Source: Actinomycetota bacterium (GTDB taxonomy: Bacteria; Actinomycetota; Thermoleophilia; Gaiellales; F1-60-MAGs149). From it: 39,148 nucleotides of DNA. Shown piece by piece: positions 7,359 through 14,939 of this stretch. The number at the start of each line of letters is the position of its first letter. Within the stretch, counting starts at the first letter, position 1. The notes beneath the pieces are model-generated. The model made no database searches. It was not told the DNA's origin and worked only from the letters and a program-made list of their open reading frames with translations. The translations under genes were made by a program, and so were the position numbers. The stretch lies in contig CANKHS010000001.1 in the NCBI GenBank assembly GCA_947481755.1, positions 1 through 39,148 on the forward strand, read 5' to 3'.

Positions 7359-8689
7359 GCCTCCGTACCCGCATCGCTCTCGCCGCGGCTATTGCCGTCA
7401 TCGTCGCCTTTGGTGTTGGTGGCTTCGTCACGTACCAAGCCGCTCAGCGCTCGCTCTATGGCGAGGTCGACGCGTCGCTCCGTGCCGCAGCTCTTCGCGA
7501 AGGCCATGCTGCCCTCAACCCCGACGGCGGCAATGCTGGGCGGGGCTTTGGGGGTAATGCCAACGGTCGCTTCGGCGCCCCGGGGATCTTTACCGAGCTG
7601 ATCAACGGGAAGGGCGAAATTGTGCGCCTGCCTCGGGACGAAACACCGCTTCCTCCTTCCAAGAACGCCGCTGCCATTGCCTCGTCAGGTGGCTCCGAGT
7701 ATCAGACCTTCAGCGTCGATAACTCAATGATTCGCTCGCTGACTGTCAACCTGGAGCCAGATCTTGCGCTGCAGGTTGCTCGCTCTGTCGACGAGATCGA
7801 AACGTCGCTTGACCGCCTCCGCAGCCTGTTGCTGATCGCCGGCATTGGTGGTGTCATCTTCGCGATCATCCTCGGTGCGCTGGTTGCCGAACGGGGTCTC
7901 GTGCCTCTGCGCCGTCTCGCCAAGAATGTCGAGGGCGCGGCCCGCGATCGCGACCTCTCCCATCGCGTACCCGAGCAGGGGGGTGCCGAGTCGGTTCGTC
8001 TCGCCCATGCCGTCAATGCCTTGCTGGCTGGTCTTGAGGAGGCACGCCTCGCGCAAGACCAACTCGTGGCTGATGCCGCGCACGAGTTGCGGACGCCGTT
8101 GACCGCGCTGCGAACTGACGTCGAGACGCTGGGTGATCCCAACAGCTCCCTCACTGACGCCGATCGTCAACAGATTGCTCTCGCCCTCGACCGCGAGATC
8201 GATGAGATCTCGCAGATGATCACGAGCATCGTCGACCTCGCGCGCGGGGCCCGGCCGGTCGAGCAGTCCGAGTCGCTCCTGCTCGACGACCTTGCCGCCG
8301 ACGTCGTGGCCCGCGCGCGCTCCCGTCACCCCGAGGCCCTGATCGAACTGGACAGTGAGCCGGCACCGTTTGTTGGTGACCCGACCCGACTCGAGCGGGC
8401 ACTTGGCAACCTGGTCGAGAACGCCCTCTTGCATGGAGCGGCGCCGGTCACGGTCACTGTCCGCTCGGGGGTGATCACCGTTGACGACGCAGGTCCAGGT
8501 ATCCCCGCCGCTGAGCGCGACGCAATGTTCGAGCGCTTTCGCCGCGGCGTCGGCGTTCAGGACCGACCAGGCTCTGGCCTTGGCCTAGCGATCGTGCGTC
8601 AAGACATCGTTGCCCACGGTGGAAGCGTTGAGATTGGATCGGCACCGTCCGGAGGCTGTCGGATCACGATTCTCCTACCTTATAACTAA
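7355..8689 (+). CDS. HAMP-domain sensor histidine kinase (MprB/PhoR type)
   Basis: A 444-residue membrane sensor. Transmembrane helices at about 7-29 and 157-178 flank an extracellular sensor region whose first part is Gly/Asn-rich (NAGRGFGGNANGRFG, about 60-74). Then come a HAMP linker (about 179-230), a HisKA dimerisation helix with phospho-accepting H243 in ADAAHELRTPLTALRTDVE, and a HATPase_c domain with N-box N352/N356, G1 DAGPGIP (378-384) and G2 GSGLGLAIV (406-414). It phosphorylates the regulator encoded just upstream, with which it overlaps. The signal is unknown. All catalytic residues are present, so it should be active. Confidence 0.93.
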   Translation: MSLRTRIALAAAIAVIVAFGVGGFVTYQAAQRSLYGEVDASLRAAALREGHAALNPDGGNAGRGFGGNANGRFGAPGIFTELINGKGEIVRLPRDETPLPPSKNAAAIASSGGSEYQTFSVDNSMIRSLTVNLEPDLALQVARSVDEIETSLDRLRSLLLIAGIGGVIFAIILGALVAERGLVPLRRLAKNVEGAARDRDLSHRVPEQGGAESVRLAHAVNALLAGLEEARLAQDQLVADAAHELRTPLTALRTDVETLGDPNSSLTDADRQQIALALDREIDEISQMITSIVDLARGARPVEQSESLLLDDLAADVVARARSRHPEALIELDSEPAPFVGDPTRLERALGNLVENALLHGAAPVTVTVRSGVITVDDAGPGIPAAERDAMFERFRRGVGVQDRPGSGLGLAIVRQDIVAHGGSVEIGSAPSGGCRITILLPYN

Positions 8690-8711
8690 TCGTTATTTGC
8701 GATATAAGCAC

Positions 8712-8739
8712 GCGTAGGTTCAAAGTTGGTATCCTACGC
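8712..8739 (+). promoter_or_regulatory. Inverted repeat over the comA promoter (possible operator)
   Basis: GCGTAGG (8712-8718) and CCTACGC (8733-8739) are perfect 7-base arms around a 14-base spacer. The right arm overlaps the last half of the TATCCT -10 box (8730-8735) and ends 2 bases before the comA ATG, where a bound repressor would block transcription. No regulator gene is adjacent. Alternatively it could be an RNA hairpin if transcription starts further upstream. Confidence 0.45.
8730..8735 (+). promoter_or_regulatory. -10 hexamer for leaderless comA mRNA
   Basis: TATCCT followed by 6 bases (ACGCAC) and the ATG at 8742. No Shine-Dalgarno sequence lies before the ATG. Confidence 0.6.
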
Positions 8740-8741
8740 AC

Positions 8742-9509
8742 ATGAACCCCGACTTTCTCGGTCTGCCACCACGTGTGACCAAGCCACGCAACGTAGGCAT
8801 CACGCACGTGATGGACAAGGGGCTCGGCCTCGCCGACATCGAGTCGATGATCGAGATGAGTGGCGATTACATCGATATCGTCAAGCTTGGCTGGGGCACG
8901 TCGTACGTCACCCCAATCCTGCGTAAGAAGCTCGATCTCTACAAGTCGCTCGGTATCCCCGTCGTCTGTGGCGGCACCCTCCTCGAGGTCGCCGAGGCGC
9001 GTGGACGCATCGAGGACTACCGCACGTGGTTGTCCACCCAGGGCTTTACCCACGTTGAGGTCTCTGACGGCACGATTGACATGTCGCGCGAGCGCAAGCT
9101 CGAGCTGATCAGCATGTTCGCCAAGGACTTCGAGGTCCTCAGCGAGGTCGGCTCGAAAGACGCCGAGGAGATCTACGCGCCATACCAGTGGGTCGAATGG
9201 ATCAAAGAGGAGCTCGCTGCCGGCTCGTGGAAGGTCATCACCGAGGCGCGCGAGTCTGGCACCGCTGGCATCTTCCGCACTACGGGCGAGGTCCGCAGCG
9301 GCCTGATCGACGAGATCGCCCACGAAATCGATGTCACCTCGTTGCTCTTTGAGGCCCCCCAGAAGGCCCAGCAGGCGTGGTTTATTAAGCATTTCGGTCC
9401 CGACGTCAACCTCGGCAATATCCCTCCGGATGAGGCGATCCCGCTCGAGACACTGCGCCGGGGCCTGAGGAGCGACACGCTGTCGCTGATCCTCGGCCTC
9501 GAAAGCTGA
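8742..9509 (+). CDS. comA: Phosphosulfolactate synthase (ComA family)
   Basis: A 255-residue TIM-barrel enzyme matching ComA, which adds sulfite to phosphoenolpyruvate to give (R)-2-phospho-3-sulfolactate, the first step of one coenzyme M route and of bacterial sulfolactate formation. Conserved blocks are GDYIDIVKLGWGTS with K48 (41-54), PVVCGGTLLEVA (73-84), HVEVSDGTIDMS (104-115), LSEVGSKD (133-140) and WKVITEARESG (163-173). Length equals that of archaeal and Bacillus homologues. It is the first gene of a tight unit: the next ATG begins 2 bases after its stop. No ComB, ComC or ComDE homologue is in the window, so the product and pathway are open. The start is set by a TATCCT box 6 bases upstream. 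Confidence 0.88.
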   Translation: MNPDFLGLPPRVTKPRNVGITHVMDKGLGLADIESMIEMSGDYIDIVKLGWGTSYVTPILRKKLDLYKSLGIPVVCGGTLLEVAEARGRIEDYRTWLSTQGFTHVEVSDGTIDMSRERKLELISMFAKDFEVLSEVGSKDAEEIYAPYQWVEWIKEELAAGSWKVITEARESGTAGIFRTTGEVRSGLIDEIAHEIDVTSLLFEAPQKAQQAWFIKHFGPDVNLGNIPPDEAIPLETLRRGLRSDTLSLILGLES

Positions 9510-9511
9510 CC

Positions 9512-10696
9512 ATGCCCGACGTGCTCGTGATCGGCTCGGGCGGTGCGGGACTCGCTGCTGCGCTGGCGGCGAATGATGCGGGTGCCTCGGTCGTGCTCGC
9601 CACGAAGTTGGGCGTGGCCTCGTGCAACACGGCGAAGGCGCAGGGCGGAATCCAGGCCGCCATCGGCGATGACGACTCGATTGAGACGCACTTTGCCGAT
9701 GTCATGCGGTCCTCGCACGACACCGCCGACCCCGTACTCGCCCAACGCCTCGTCGAAGAGGGTCCCACCACGGTGCGCTGGCTCGAGGAACTCGGCGTGG
9801 CGTTTACGCGCGAAGGCGACGGTTCGCTACGGATTGCCCGCTGTGGTGGTGCGACGCGCAAACGCCTACTGCAGGTTGGCGATCGAACGGGGCTGGCAAT
9901 CGCGAGCGCTCTGCGGGATGCCGTGACAGCGCGCGACGGCATCACCGTGCTGGACCACGCGCCGTTGATTGCCCTGGCAACAGACGGGACGGCACTGCTC
10001 GAGCGTGGTGGCGAGCAGTTCGAGGTTCGGGCCGGCGCCTTGATCTTGGCTGCAGGCGGCCGCTGCAAGCGCGAAGCCGAGGAGACCGGCGAGCTGTCGA
10101 CCAACGGTGACGGAGCAACCGGCGAGGTCGCCGCACTCGCAGTCGCCGTTGGCTGTGCCGAGCGCGACCACGACTCGCTGCAGCGACATCCCACTGGCGC
10201 CGCCTGGCCAGAATCGCTGGCGGGCTACGCCGTCCCCGAAACCACGCGCGCCTACGGTGCGCTGCTGCGCAACGCAGCGGGCGAGCAGTTTGTCGACGAG
10301 CTTGCGCCACGCGATGTCGTCGCCGAGGCGATCATCCGAGAGTGCGCTGACGGTCGAGGCATCACGACACCGACAGGTCGCCCAGCCGTTCACCTCGACT
10401 GCCGTCCCGTCGACCCCGCTGACGCCGAAATCTCGTTTCCGTACATGCTGCGTCGTTACCGCAAAGCCGGCCTCGACCCCTTGACCGAATTGATCCCCGT
10501 CTACCCCGTCTTGCATTACCAGAATGGTGGTCTCGTGATCGACGAAGACGGCGCGACCACCGTGCCCGGAATCTGGGCAGCGGGCGAGATTACCGGCGGC
10601 ATCCATGGTCGCAACCGCATGATGGGCAATTCCTTGCTCGACATTTGCGTATTCGGTCGCCGAGCGGGTGCGGCAGCGGCCGCCGCGGTGCGCTGA
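9512..10696 (+). CDS. L-aspartate oxidase/fumarate reductase-type flavoprotein, C-terminally short
   Basis: A 394-residue member of the NadB/SdhA/FrdA family. It has the FAD-binding GSGGAGLAAALAA (8-20), a CNTAKAQGGIQAA segment (38-50) matching the family's TxxAQGGI, HPTG (226-229), the catalytic-type arginine in APRD (R267), HYQNGG (335-340, where the family has HYxMGG) and a GNSLLDICVFGRRAG finish (372-386). True NadB and SdhA carry an additional C-terminal helical domain of about 100-150 residues; it is absent here. The usual partners nadA and nadC are also absent. Placement directly behind comA suggests a redox step on an organic acid in the same pathway, but the substrate cannot be read from the sequence. 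Confidence 0.8.
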   Translation: MPDVLVIGSGGAGLAAALAANDAGASVVLATKLGVASCNTAKAQGGIQAAIGDDDSIETHFADVMRSSHDTADPVLAQRLVEEGPTTVRWLEELGVAFTREGDGSLRIARCGGATRKRLLQVGDRTGLAIASALRDAVTARDGITVLDHAPLIALATDGTALLERGGEQFEVRAGALILAAGGRCKREAEETGELSTNGDGATGEVAALAVAVGCAERDHDSLQRHPTGAAWPESLAGYAVPETTRAYGALLRNAAGEQFVDELAPRDVVAEAIIRECADGRGITTPTGRPAVHLDCRPVDPADAEISFPYMLRRYRKAGLDPLTELIPVYPVLHYQNGGLVIDEDGATTVPGIWAAGEITGGIHGRNRMMGNSLLDICVFGRRAGAAAAAAVR

Positions 10697-11766
10697 TGAC
10701 TGAGGTCTTGATCGTCGGCGCCTCCTTCGCTGGGCTTGCTGCCGCGCGAGAGCTCAAAGGGCGCGATGTCCTGATCGTCGACCGCTCTCCAATCGGCGCC
10801 CACCAGACCTCGGCCTGTGCGCTTCCACTACGCCTGGTGCGGTGGCTTGGCGCAGAGGAATCCGTCCTCTACGCCGAGTCGCGGATGCGCGTCGAGATTG
10901 GCGATGCGCAGTGGAACGTACGGCTCCCTGAGGAATTTGCGGTGATCGACTATGAGGCCTGCTGCCTGGCTATTGCTCAACAGACCGATGCGCGCTTCGA
11001 GCAGATCCGCGTGGTCGGGCGCGATGGAGCAACGGTACTCGGGTCCTCCGGCGAGCGGCTTGAGGCCGACTGGCTGATCGACGCCTCGGGCTGGCGGAGA
11101 GTGCTCGACCACGCCGGCCCAACCCGCGGCTCGCACCCAAGCCTCGTGATCGGCACCGAGGACCACGTGCCCACGGCCGCGGCTCCCCAAGCCGACGGTT
11201 TCGCCTTCTACCTCGAAAAGCATCTGCTCAAGTCGGGCTACGGCTGGTCGTTCCCCGCGGGCGATCATGTCCGTGCCGGCGTCGGCTCGTTTATCAAGGA
11301 GCCGCTGCAACCACCGATGGGCCGACTGCGCGAGCGGGACGACCTTGGCCCAGGCCGCGAGCACCACGGTGGCGCCATTGCCTGCATCCCACGCGATCCC
11401 GTCGTTGATGACGTGCTCTTTATTGGCGATGCGGCAGGACAGGCATTACCCGTCACGCTGGAAGGCATTCGGCCGGCCGTCTACTTTGGTGCCGGCGCCG
11501 GGCGCCTCGTGATGAGCGCCCTCGCGGGCGAGCTCACCTCGACACAGGCCCGTGCGCGCTACGCCGCGCTCCACGCCCAACACCTGGGTGGGTACGACCG
11601 CCTCAATCGCGTGCAGCGTTGGTACCGCTGGCTGCCAGAGTTTGCTCTCAAGCGGCTCGCCACAAAGGCCCTCGGTCGGCCTCACTCCGACGGTCGCGAG
11701 ATCAGCTTTCGCAGTACGCGCTACCTCGACGTACTGCGCGCCGAGCACTTACCAACCCTGCCGTAA
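10696..11766 (+). CDS. FAD-dependent oxidoreductase, geranylgeranyl-reductase-like
   Basis: A 356-residue flavoprotein. It begins with a dinucleotide-binding fold (VLIVGASFAGLAAARELKG) and has the second FAD motif VLFIGDAAGQALPVTLEGI (about residues 243-261), typical of the geranylgeranyl reductase/p-hydroxybenzoate hydroxylase superfamily. Such enzymes reduce isoprenoid double bonds or hydroxylate small substrates. The ATG at 10696 shares one base with the upstream TGA (TGATG), so it is co-translated with the NadB-like gene and belongs to the comA unit. No sequence feature tells whether the substrate is a lipid, a quinone or a pathway intermediate, so the name is family-level only. Confidence 0.75.
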   Translation: MTEVLIVGASFAGLAAARELKGRDVLIVDRSPIGAHQTSACALPLRLVRWLGAEESVLYAESRMRVEIGDAQWNVRLPEEFAVIDYEACCLAIAQQTDARFEQIRVVGRDGATVLGSSGERLEADWLIDASGWRRVLDHAGPTRGSHPSLVIGTEDHVPTAAAPQADGFAFYLEKHLLKSGYGWSFPAGDHVRAGVGSFIKEPLQPPMGRLRERDDLGPGREHHGGAIACIPRDPVVDDVLFIGDAAGQALPVTLEGIRPAVYFGAGAGRLVMSALAGELTSTQARARYAALHAQHLGGYDRLNRVQRWYRWLPEFALKRLATKALGRPHSDGREISFRSTRYLDVLRAEHLPTLP

Positions 11767-11788
11767 GCACTGGTCTGGTGCGTTCGCG

Positions 11789-11794
11789 TACCCT
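11789..11794 (+). promoter_or_regulatory. -10 hexamer for leaderless ACT-domain gene
   Basis: TACCCT followed by 7 bases (CTGCACC) and GTG at 11802, in the 35-base gap after the flavoprotein gene. It sets the start although the frame is open upstream, and suggests that this gene is not merely part of the comA unit. Confidence 0.55.
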
Positions 11795-11801
11795 CTGCAC
11801 C

Positions 11802-12281
11802 GTGTCTGCAGACTCGACTCTTCTGATCGCGGCCCTGGCTGCGCTCGACCCGATGCTGCTCGAGCAGGAGTTCACCCTGCTTGGCTACGGGCGCGGCTCC
11901 GCGCCACCGTCGCCTGAAGCACTCCTCGCGGAGGGTTTTAGTGCCCGTATCGACGACCCGCTTGAGACCACCTTTGTGCTGCGCAGCACGCTCGCAGACA
12001 CGCTCCCAGCCGCTGATACCCGGCAAGACCGCTTGCGCGTGATCCTGCTCGTCGCACCATTGCCCCCCGAACTTACGGGCTTCGCGTCGACGATCAGCGG
12101 CGCCCTCGCCGAGCGTGGTGTGCCGATCGTGTTGGTCGGTACGGCCTCGCGCGACCACCTGATTGTGCCCGACAGTGCGTGGCCCGAGGCCCTTGCCGTC
12201 CTGCGTGGATTGCGCGACGCCTCCCGCCGAATACTTGAGGCAACGGCTGACGATCAGCCGTTCGACGACAATCCCCTCTAG
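11802..12281 (+). CDS. ACT-domain (ACT_7-like) small protein
   Basis: A 159-residue soluble protein. Its C-terminal part (about residues 80-145) has the layout of an ACT_7/aspartokinase-type ACT domain: a strand (RLRVILLVAPLPPELTGFAS), a helix (ISGALAERGVP), a strand (IVLVGTASRDHLIVP) and a closing helix (AWPEALAVLRGL). Stand-alone ACT proteins usually bind amino acids or serve as regulatory subunits. The N-terminal 75 residues resemble nothing I can name. The stop codon TAG (12279-12281) is also the first half of the -10 hexamer of the next gene. The ligand is unknown. Confidence 0.65.
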   Translation: MSADSTLLIAALAALDPMLLEQEFTLLGYGRGSAPPSPEALLAEGFSARIDDPLETTFVLRSTLADTLPAADTRQDRLRVILLVAPLPPELTGFASTISGALAERGVPIVLVGTASRDHLIVPDSAWPEALAVLRGLRDASRRILEATADDQPFDDNPL

Positions 12282-12284
12282 CAT
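12279..12284 (+). promoter_or_regulatory. -10 hexamer for leaderless DMFase-like gene, overlapping a stop codon
   Basis: TAGCAT followed by 7 bases (TGGTGTT) and GTG at 12292. The first three bases are the TAG stop of the ACT-domain gene, so one sequence serves both purposes. Confidence 0.5.
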
Positions 12285-12291
12285 TGGTGTT

Positions 12292-13782
12292 GTGGAGCGA
12301 CTCGTTCGGATTCTGGCTGCTCTGCTGATGCTCGCACTGGTGGCTGGCGCTGCGGTCGTGTTCGTCCGCGCACAGGTCCTCAAAAGTGCGCCATCGCCCA
12401 TCATCGCGCCAAAGATCGCGAGCCCCACCTTCTCGCCCAACGCCGTCAAACCGAAGCGGCGTCAGGCGACACTAACCGTCGGCCTACGCAAGCCGGACAC
12501 GGCGACCGTCCTGATCTTCGACCTCAACGACAACACCATCGCGACCGTGCCCATCAAGCAAAAGGGACGAAATCTGCGTGCCTCGTGGGGCGGCATACTC
12601 GCCAGTGGGAAGCTCGCCCCTGATGGTCCGTATCGCTTTGCGATCTCGCTCAAGCAGCAGGAACGCATCATCCGCATACCCGACCCGATCATCCTCGACG
12701 CCACGCCTCCCGTCGTCACGTCCACTGCCAAGCCAGGCCAGCGCATTTCGCCTGGCCTCGATGGCGCTGCTGGCACCTACTCCTTCACGCTGAGCGCGGA
12801 CGAACCCGTACGTTTCCGACTTGACGTTCGGCAGATCCAAGCCAGTGGAACCGCCCGACTACTGCGCCGCGAGACTGCCCTCACGTGGACGCAGCGCAAG
12901 GAGATGCATTGGTCCGCCGACACCGGCAACCTGCCACTCAACAAGGTCGGCGAGTTCGTCGAGCCAGGCTCATACATCGTCGGCTGGCATGCCGAAGACC
13001 GTGGAGGCAACCTCGTCAACGCACCAGAGGTGGTCAAGCCGAACCAGCTCGCGCCGGCGCAGGTCGTCGGTGTCGAGACCGTGGCACTCACCCCAACGCT
13101 TCAACCCGTGACCCTGCTGGCCGACGTCACACTCGTGCGGCATCACCCGGGTGCAGACTTCCCTGGCGATGTCATCGCGCGGGCCAAGGGGGCACCCGGG
13201 GCAGCTGCGCTACCCCCTGCGGTCGCCGGTTTCTACGCCATCCAAATCTCTGGTGGAGGATGGCAGGCGTGGGCGCCCGAGGCGCGCGCTGGCCGCGCCA
13301 AGGTCCTCGTCATGGAGCCGTTGTACACGTGGCAGGCCAACAACCCGGGCGATTCCGATCTGTCTGGCTTCCCGGATGTTCCACCTGCTCCCCTGACGCT
13401 CGACCGCCCGTTTAGCCCCGGAATCGAGGCCGAGATCGCAAACATCGGTCGCACGGTTGCGGCAACCCATCGCAGCGGTGTGCGCACGGTGGGTGCCATC
13501 ACAGACCAAACGATTGAGGCCCGTGGCCTACCTCGCAGTGCCAAGGTCCTCGTCATTACCGCTGCTCCGGTCTGGACGCCTGGCCTGCTGGCTCGCCTCC
13601 GTGCTTTTGGGGCGCGTGGTGGCCAAGTCGTCATTCTCGATGCCGTCAGCCTGACGAAGAAGGCCACGCTCTCGGGTGGTGCACTCACCATCGTCGGCGA
13701 GGAGTCCGCGGACACCACGGCGCTCAATCCTTTAGCGTCGCTGAGCGCCATCCCGCTGGCCCGCTCCACGACGAGTCGTTAG
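12292..13782 (+). CDS. Membrane-anchored protein with FlgD-like Ig and N,N-dimethylformamidase-beta-like domains
   Basis: A 496-residue protein with an uncleaved N-terminal helix (about 7-25), so it faces the cell exterior. Residues about 58-150 form a FlgD-Ig-like beta domain (ATVLIFDLNDNTIATVPI, then GKLAPDGPYRFAI), followed by a second beta domain (about 150-260). The C-terminal half resembles the C-terminal part of the large subunit of dimethylformamidase: KVLVMEPLYTWQANNPG is the typical strand and Trp-Gln-Ala-Asn motif. Similar proteins in other bacteria are uncharacterised and probably not true DMFases. The gene sits before a surface-glycan trio, suggesting an envelope role. GTG 12292 is chosen because of the TAGCAT box. 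Confidence 0.65.
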   Translation: MERLVRILAALLMLALVAGAAVVFVRAQVLKSAPSPIIAPKIASPTFSPNAVKPKRRQATLTVGLRKPDTATVLIFDLNDNTIATVPIKQKGRNLRASWGGILASGKLAPDGPYRFAISLKQQERIIRIPDPIILDATPPVVTSTAKPGQRISPGLDGAAGTYSFTLSADEPVRFRLDVRQIQASGTARLLRRETALTWTQRKEMHWSADTGNLPLNKVGEFVEPGSYIVGWHAEDRGGNLVNAPEVVKPNQLAPAQVVGVETVALTPTLQPVTLLADVTLVRHHPGADFPGDVIARAKGAPGAAALPPAVAGFYAIQISGGGWQAWAPEARAGRAKVLVMEPLYTWQANNPGDSDLSGFPDVPPAPLTLDRPFSPGIEAEIANIGRTVAATHRSGVRTVGAITDQTIEARGLPRSAKVLVITAAPVWTPGLLARLRAFGARGGQVVILDAVSLTKKATLSGGALTIVGEESADTTALNPLASLSAIPLARSTTSR

Positions 13783-13814
13783 TCGAATAGACGCACGCGA
13801 TGCGCCCTGCCCCG

Positions 13815-13820
13815 TACCAT
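13815..13820 (+). promoter_or_regulatory. -10 hexamer for leaderless epimerase mRNA
   Basis: TACCAT followed by 6 bases (GCGGGT) and the ATG at 13827. It favours this ATG over an earlier in-frame one at 13800. Confidence 0.6.
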
Positions 13821-13826
13821 GCGGGT

Positions 13827-14939
13827 ATGCGCGTTCTGGTCACAGGCGGTGCCGGTTTTATCGGCTCGCACCTCGCCGACCGCCTGCTGGCTGCAGGCCA
13901 CCACGTGCGTGCGTTCGATTCGCTTGATCCGCAGGTCCACCCGCATGGGCCTCCGGACTATCTCGATTCGAACGTTGAGCTCGTTGTGGGCGACGTTCGC
14001 GACGAGGTTGCGCTCGGCAAGGCGATGGATGACATCGATGCAGTCGTCCACCTCGCAGCCGTCGTTGGCGTGGGCCAGTCGATGTACGAGATTCGCCGCT
14101 ACATGGATGTCAATACGGTTGGCTGCGCGGTCATGCTCGAGCAGTTGGTCGAGCGCCGCGAGCGAATCCAGCGTCTCGTCGTCGCGTCGTCGATGTCGAT
14201 CTACGGCGAAGGGCAGTACCGCAACGCCCGCACCGGTGAGGGTGGCCTCGCCCCGGGACTCCGCCCCGAGTCGCAACTGGCTGCACGACGGTGGGAACTC
14301 GAGACGTCGGCGGGGGATGCCCTCCTGCCAGAGCGCACAGCGGAGACCAAGCCGCTGCTCCCGACGAGTGTCTATGCCGTTTCGAAGCGCGACCATGAGG
14401 AACTATGCCTCTCGATTGGCGCGGCCTACAACGTGCCAACGCTCGCGCTGCGCCTCTTTAATGTCTACGGCCCACGCCAGGCGCTCAGCAACCCGTACAC
14501 GGGCGTCGCCGCCATCTTCGCGAGTCGACTCCTCAACGGTCATGCCCCGGTTGCGTTCGAGGACGGGCTCCAAACCCGCGATTTCGTGCACGTGACTGAC
14601 GTGGCCCGCGCCTTTCATCTGGCCACAGAATCGACTGCCACAGGTGCGGCACTCAACGTCTGCACCGGTGAGGCCTCGAGCATTTTCGATGTCGCACAGG
14701 GCCTCGCACAGGGACTCAACCTCGCAATCGAACCAGAGTTGGTCGGTCGTTATCGCGCCGGAGACATCCGCCACTGCATCGGCGATCCCACCCGCGCAGC
14801 CGAGCTGCTCGACTTCCGTGCCGAGGTGGAGGTCAAGGCTGGCCTCGGTGAGCTTGCGACCTGGCTTGCGGATCAAGAGGCCGACGATCACGTCGACCAG
14901 GCGATGGACGAGTTGCGTCAGCGAGGTCTCGAGCGGTGA
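13827..14939 (+). CDS. NAD-dependent sugar epimerase, dTDP-L-rhamnose 4-epimerase-like
   Basis: A 370-residue extended short-chain dehydrogenase. The NAD-binding GGAGFIGSH is at residues 7-15, D57-V-R-D in the cofactor region, the active-site serine region SSMSIYGEGQ at 121-130, and the catalytic YAVSK with Y183 and K187. Between them is an insertion of about 50 residues with a charged, Arg-rich stretch (about 130-178), the layout of dTDP-L-rhamnose 4-epimerase (dTDP-6-deoxy-L-talose forming) enzymes rather than GalE. It would supply a nucleotide sugar to the glycosyltransferase whose GTG start overlaps its stop (GTGA 14936-14939). The exact sugar is not proven. Confidence 0.82.
   Translation: MRVLVTGGAGFIGSHLADRLLAAGHHVRAFDSLDPQVHPHGPPDYLDSNVELVVGDVRDEVALGKAMDDIDAVVHLAAVVGVGQSMYEIRRYMDVNTVGCAVMLEQLVERRERIQRLVVASSMSIYGEGQYRNARTGEGGLAPGLRPESQLAARRWELETSAGDALLPERTAETKPLLPTSVYAVSKRDHEELCLSIGAAYNVPTLALRLFNVYGPRQALSNPYTGVAAIFASRLLNGHAPVAFEDGLQTRDFVHVTDVARAFHLATESTATGAALNVCTGEASSIFDVAQGLAQGLNLAIEPELVGRYRAGDIRHCIGDPTRAAELLDFRAEVEVKAGLGELATWLADQEADDHVDQAMDELRQRGLER

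Noticed and set aside
9512..10696. Calling the flavoprotein nadB
   Set aside because: It lacks the C-terminal helical domain, has HYQNGG instead of the usual HYxMGG, and has no nadA or nadC beside it, so only the family is named.
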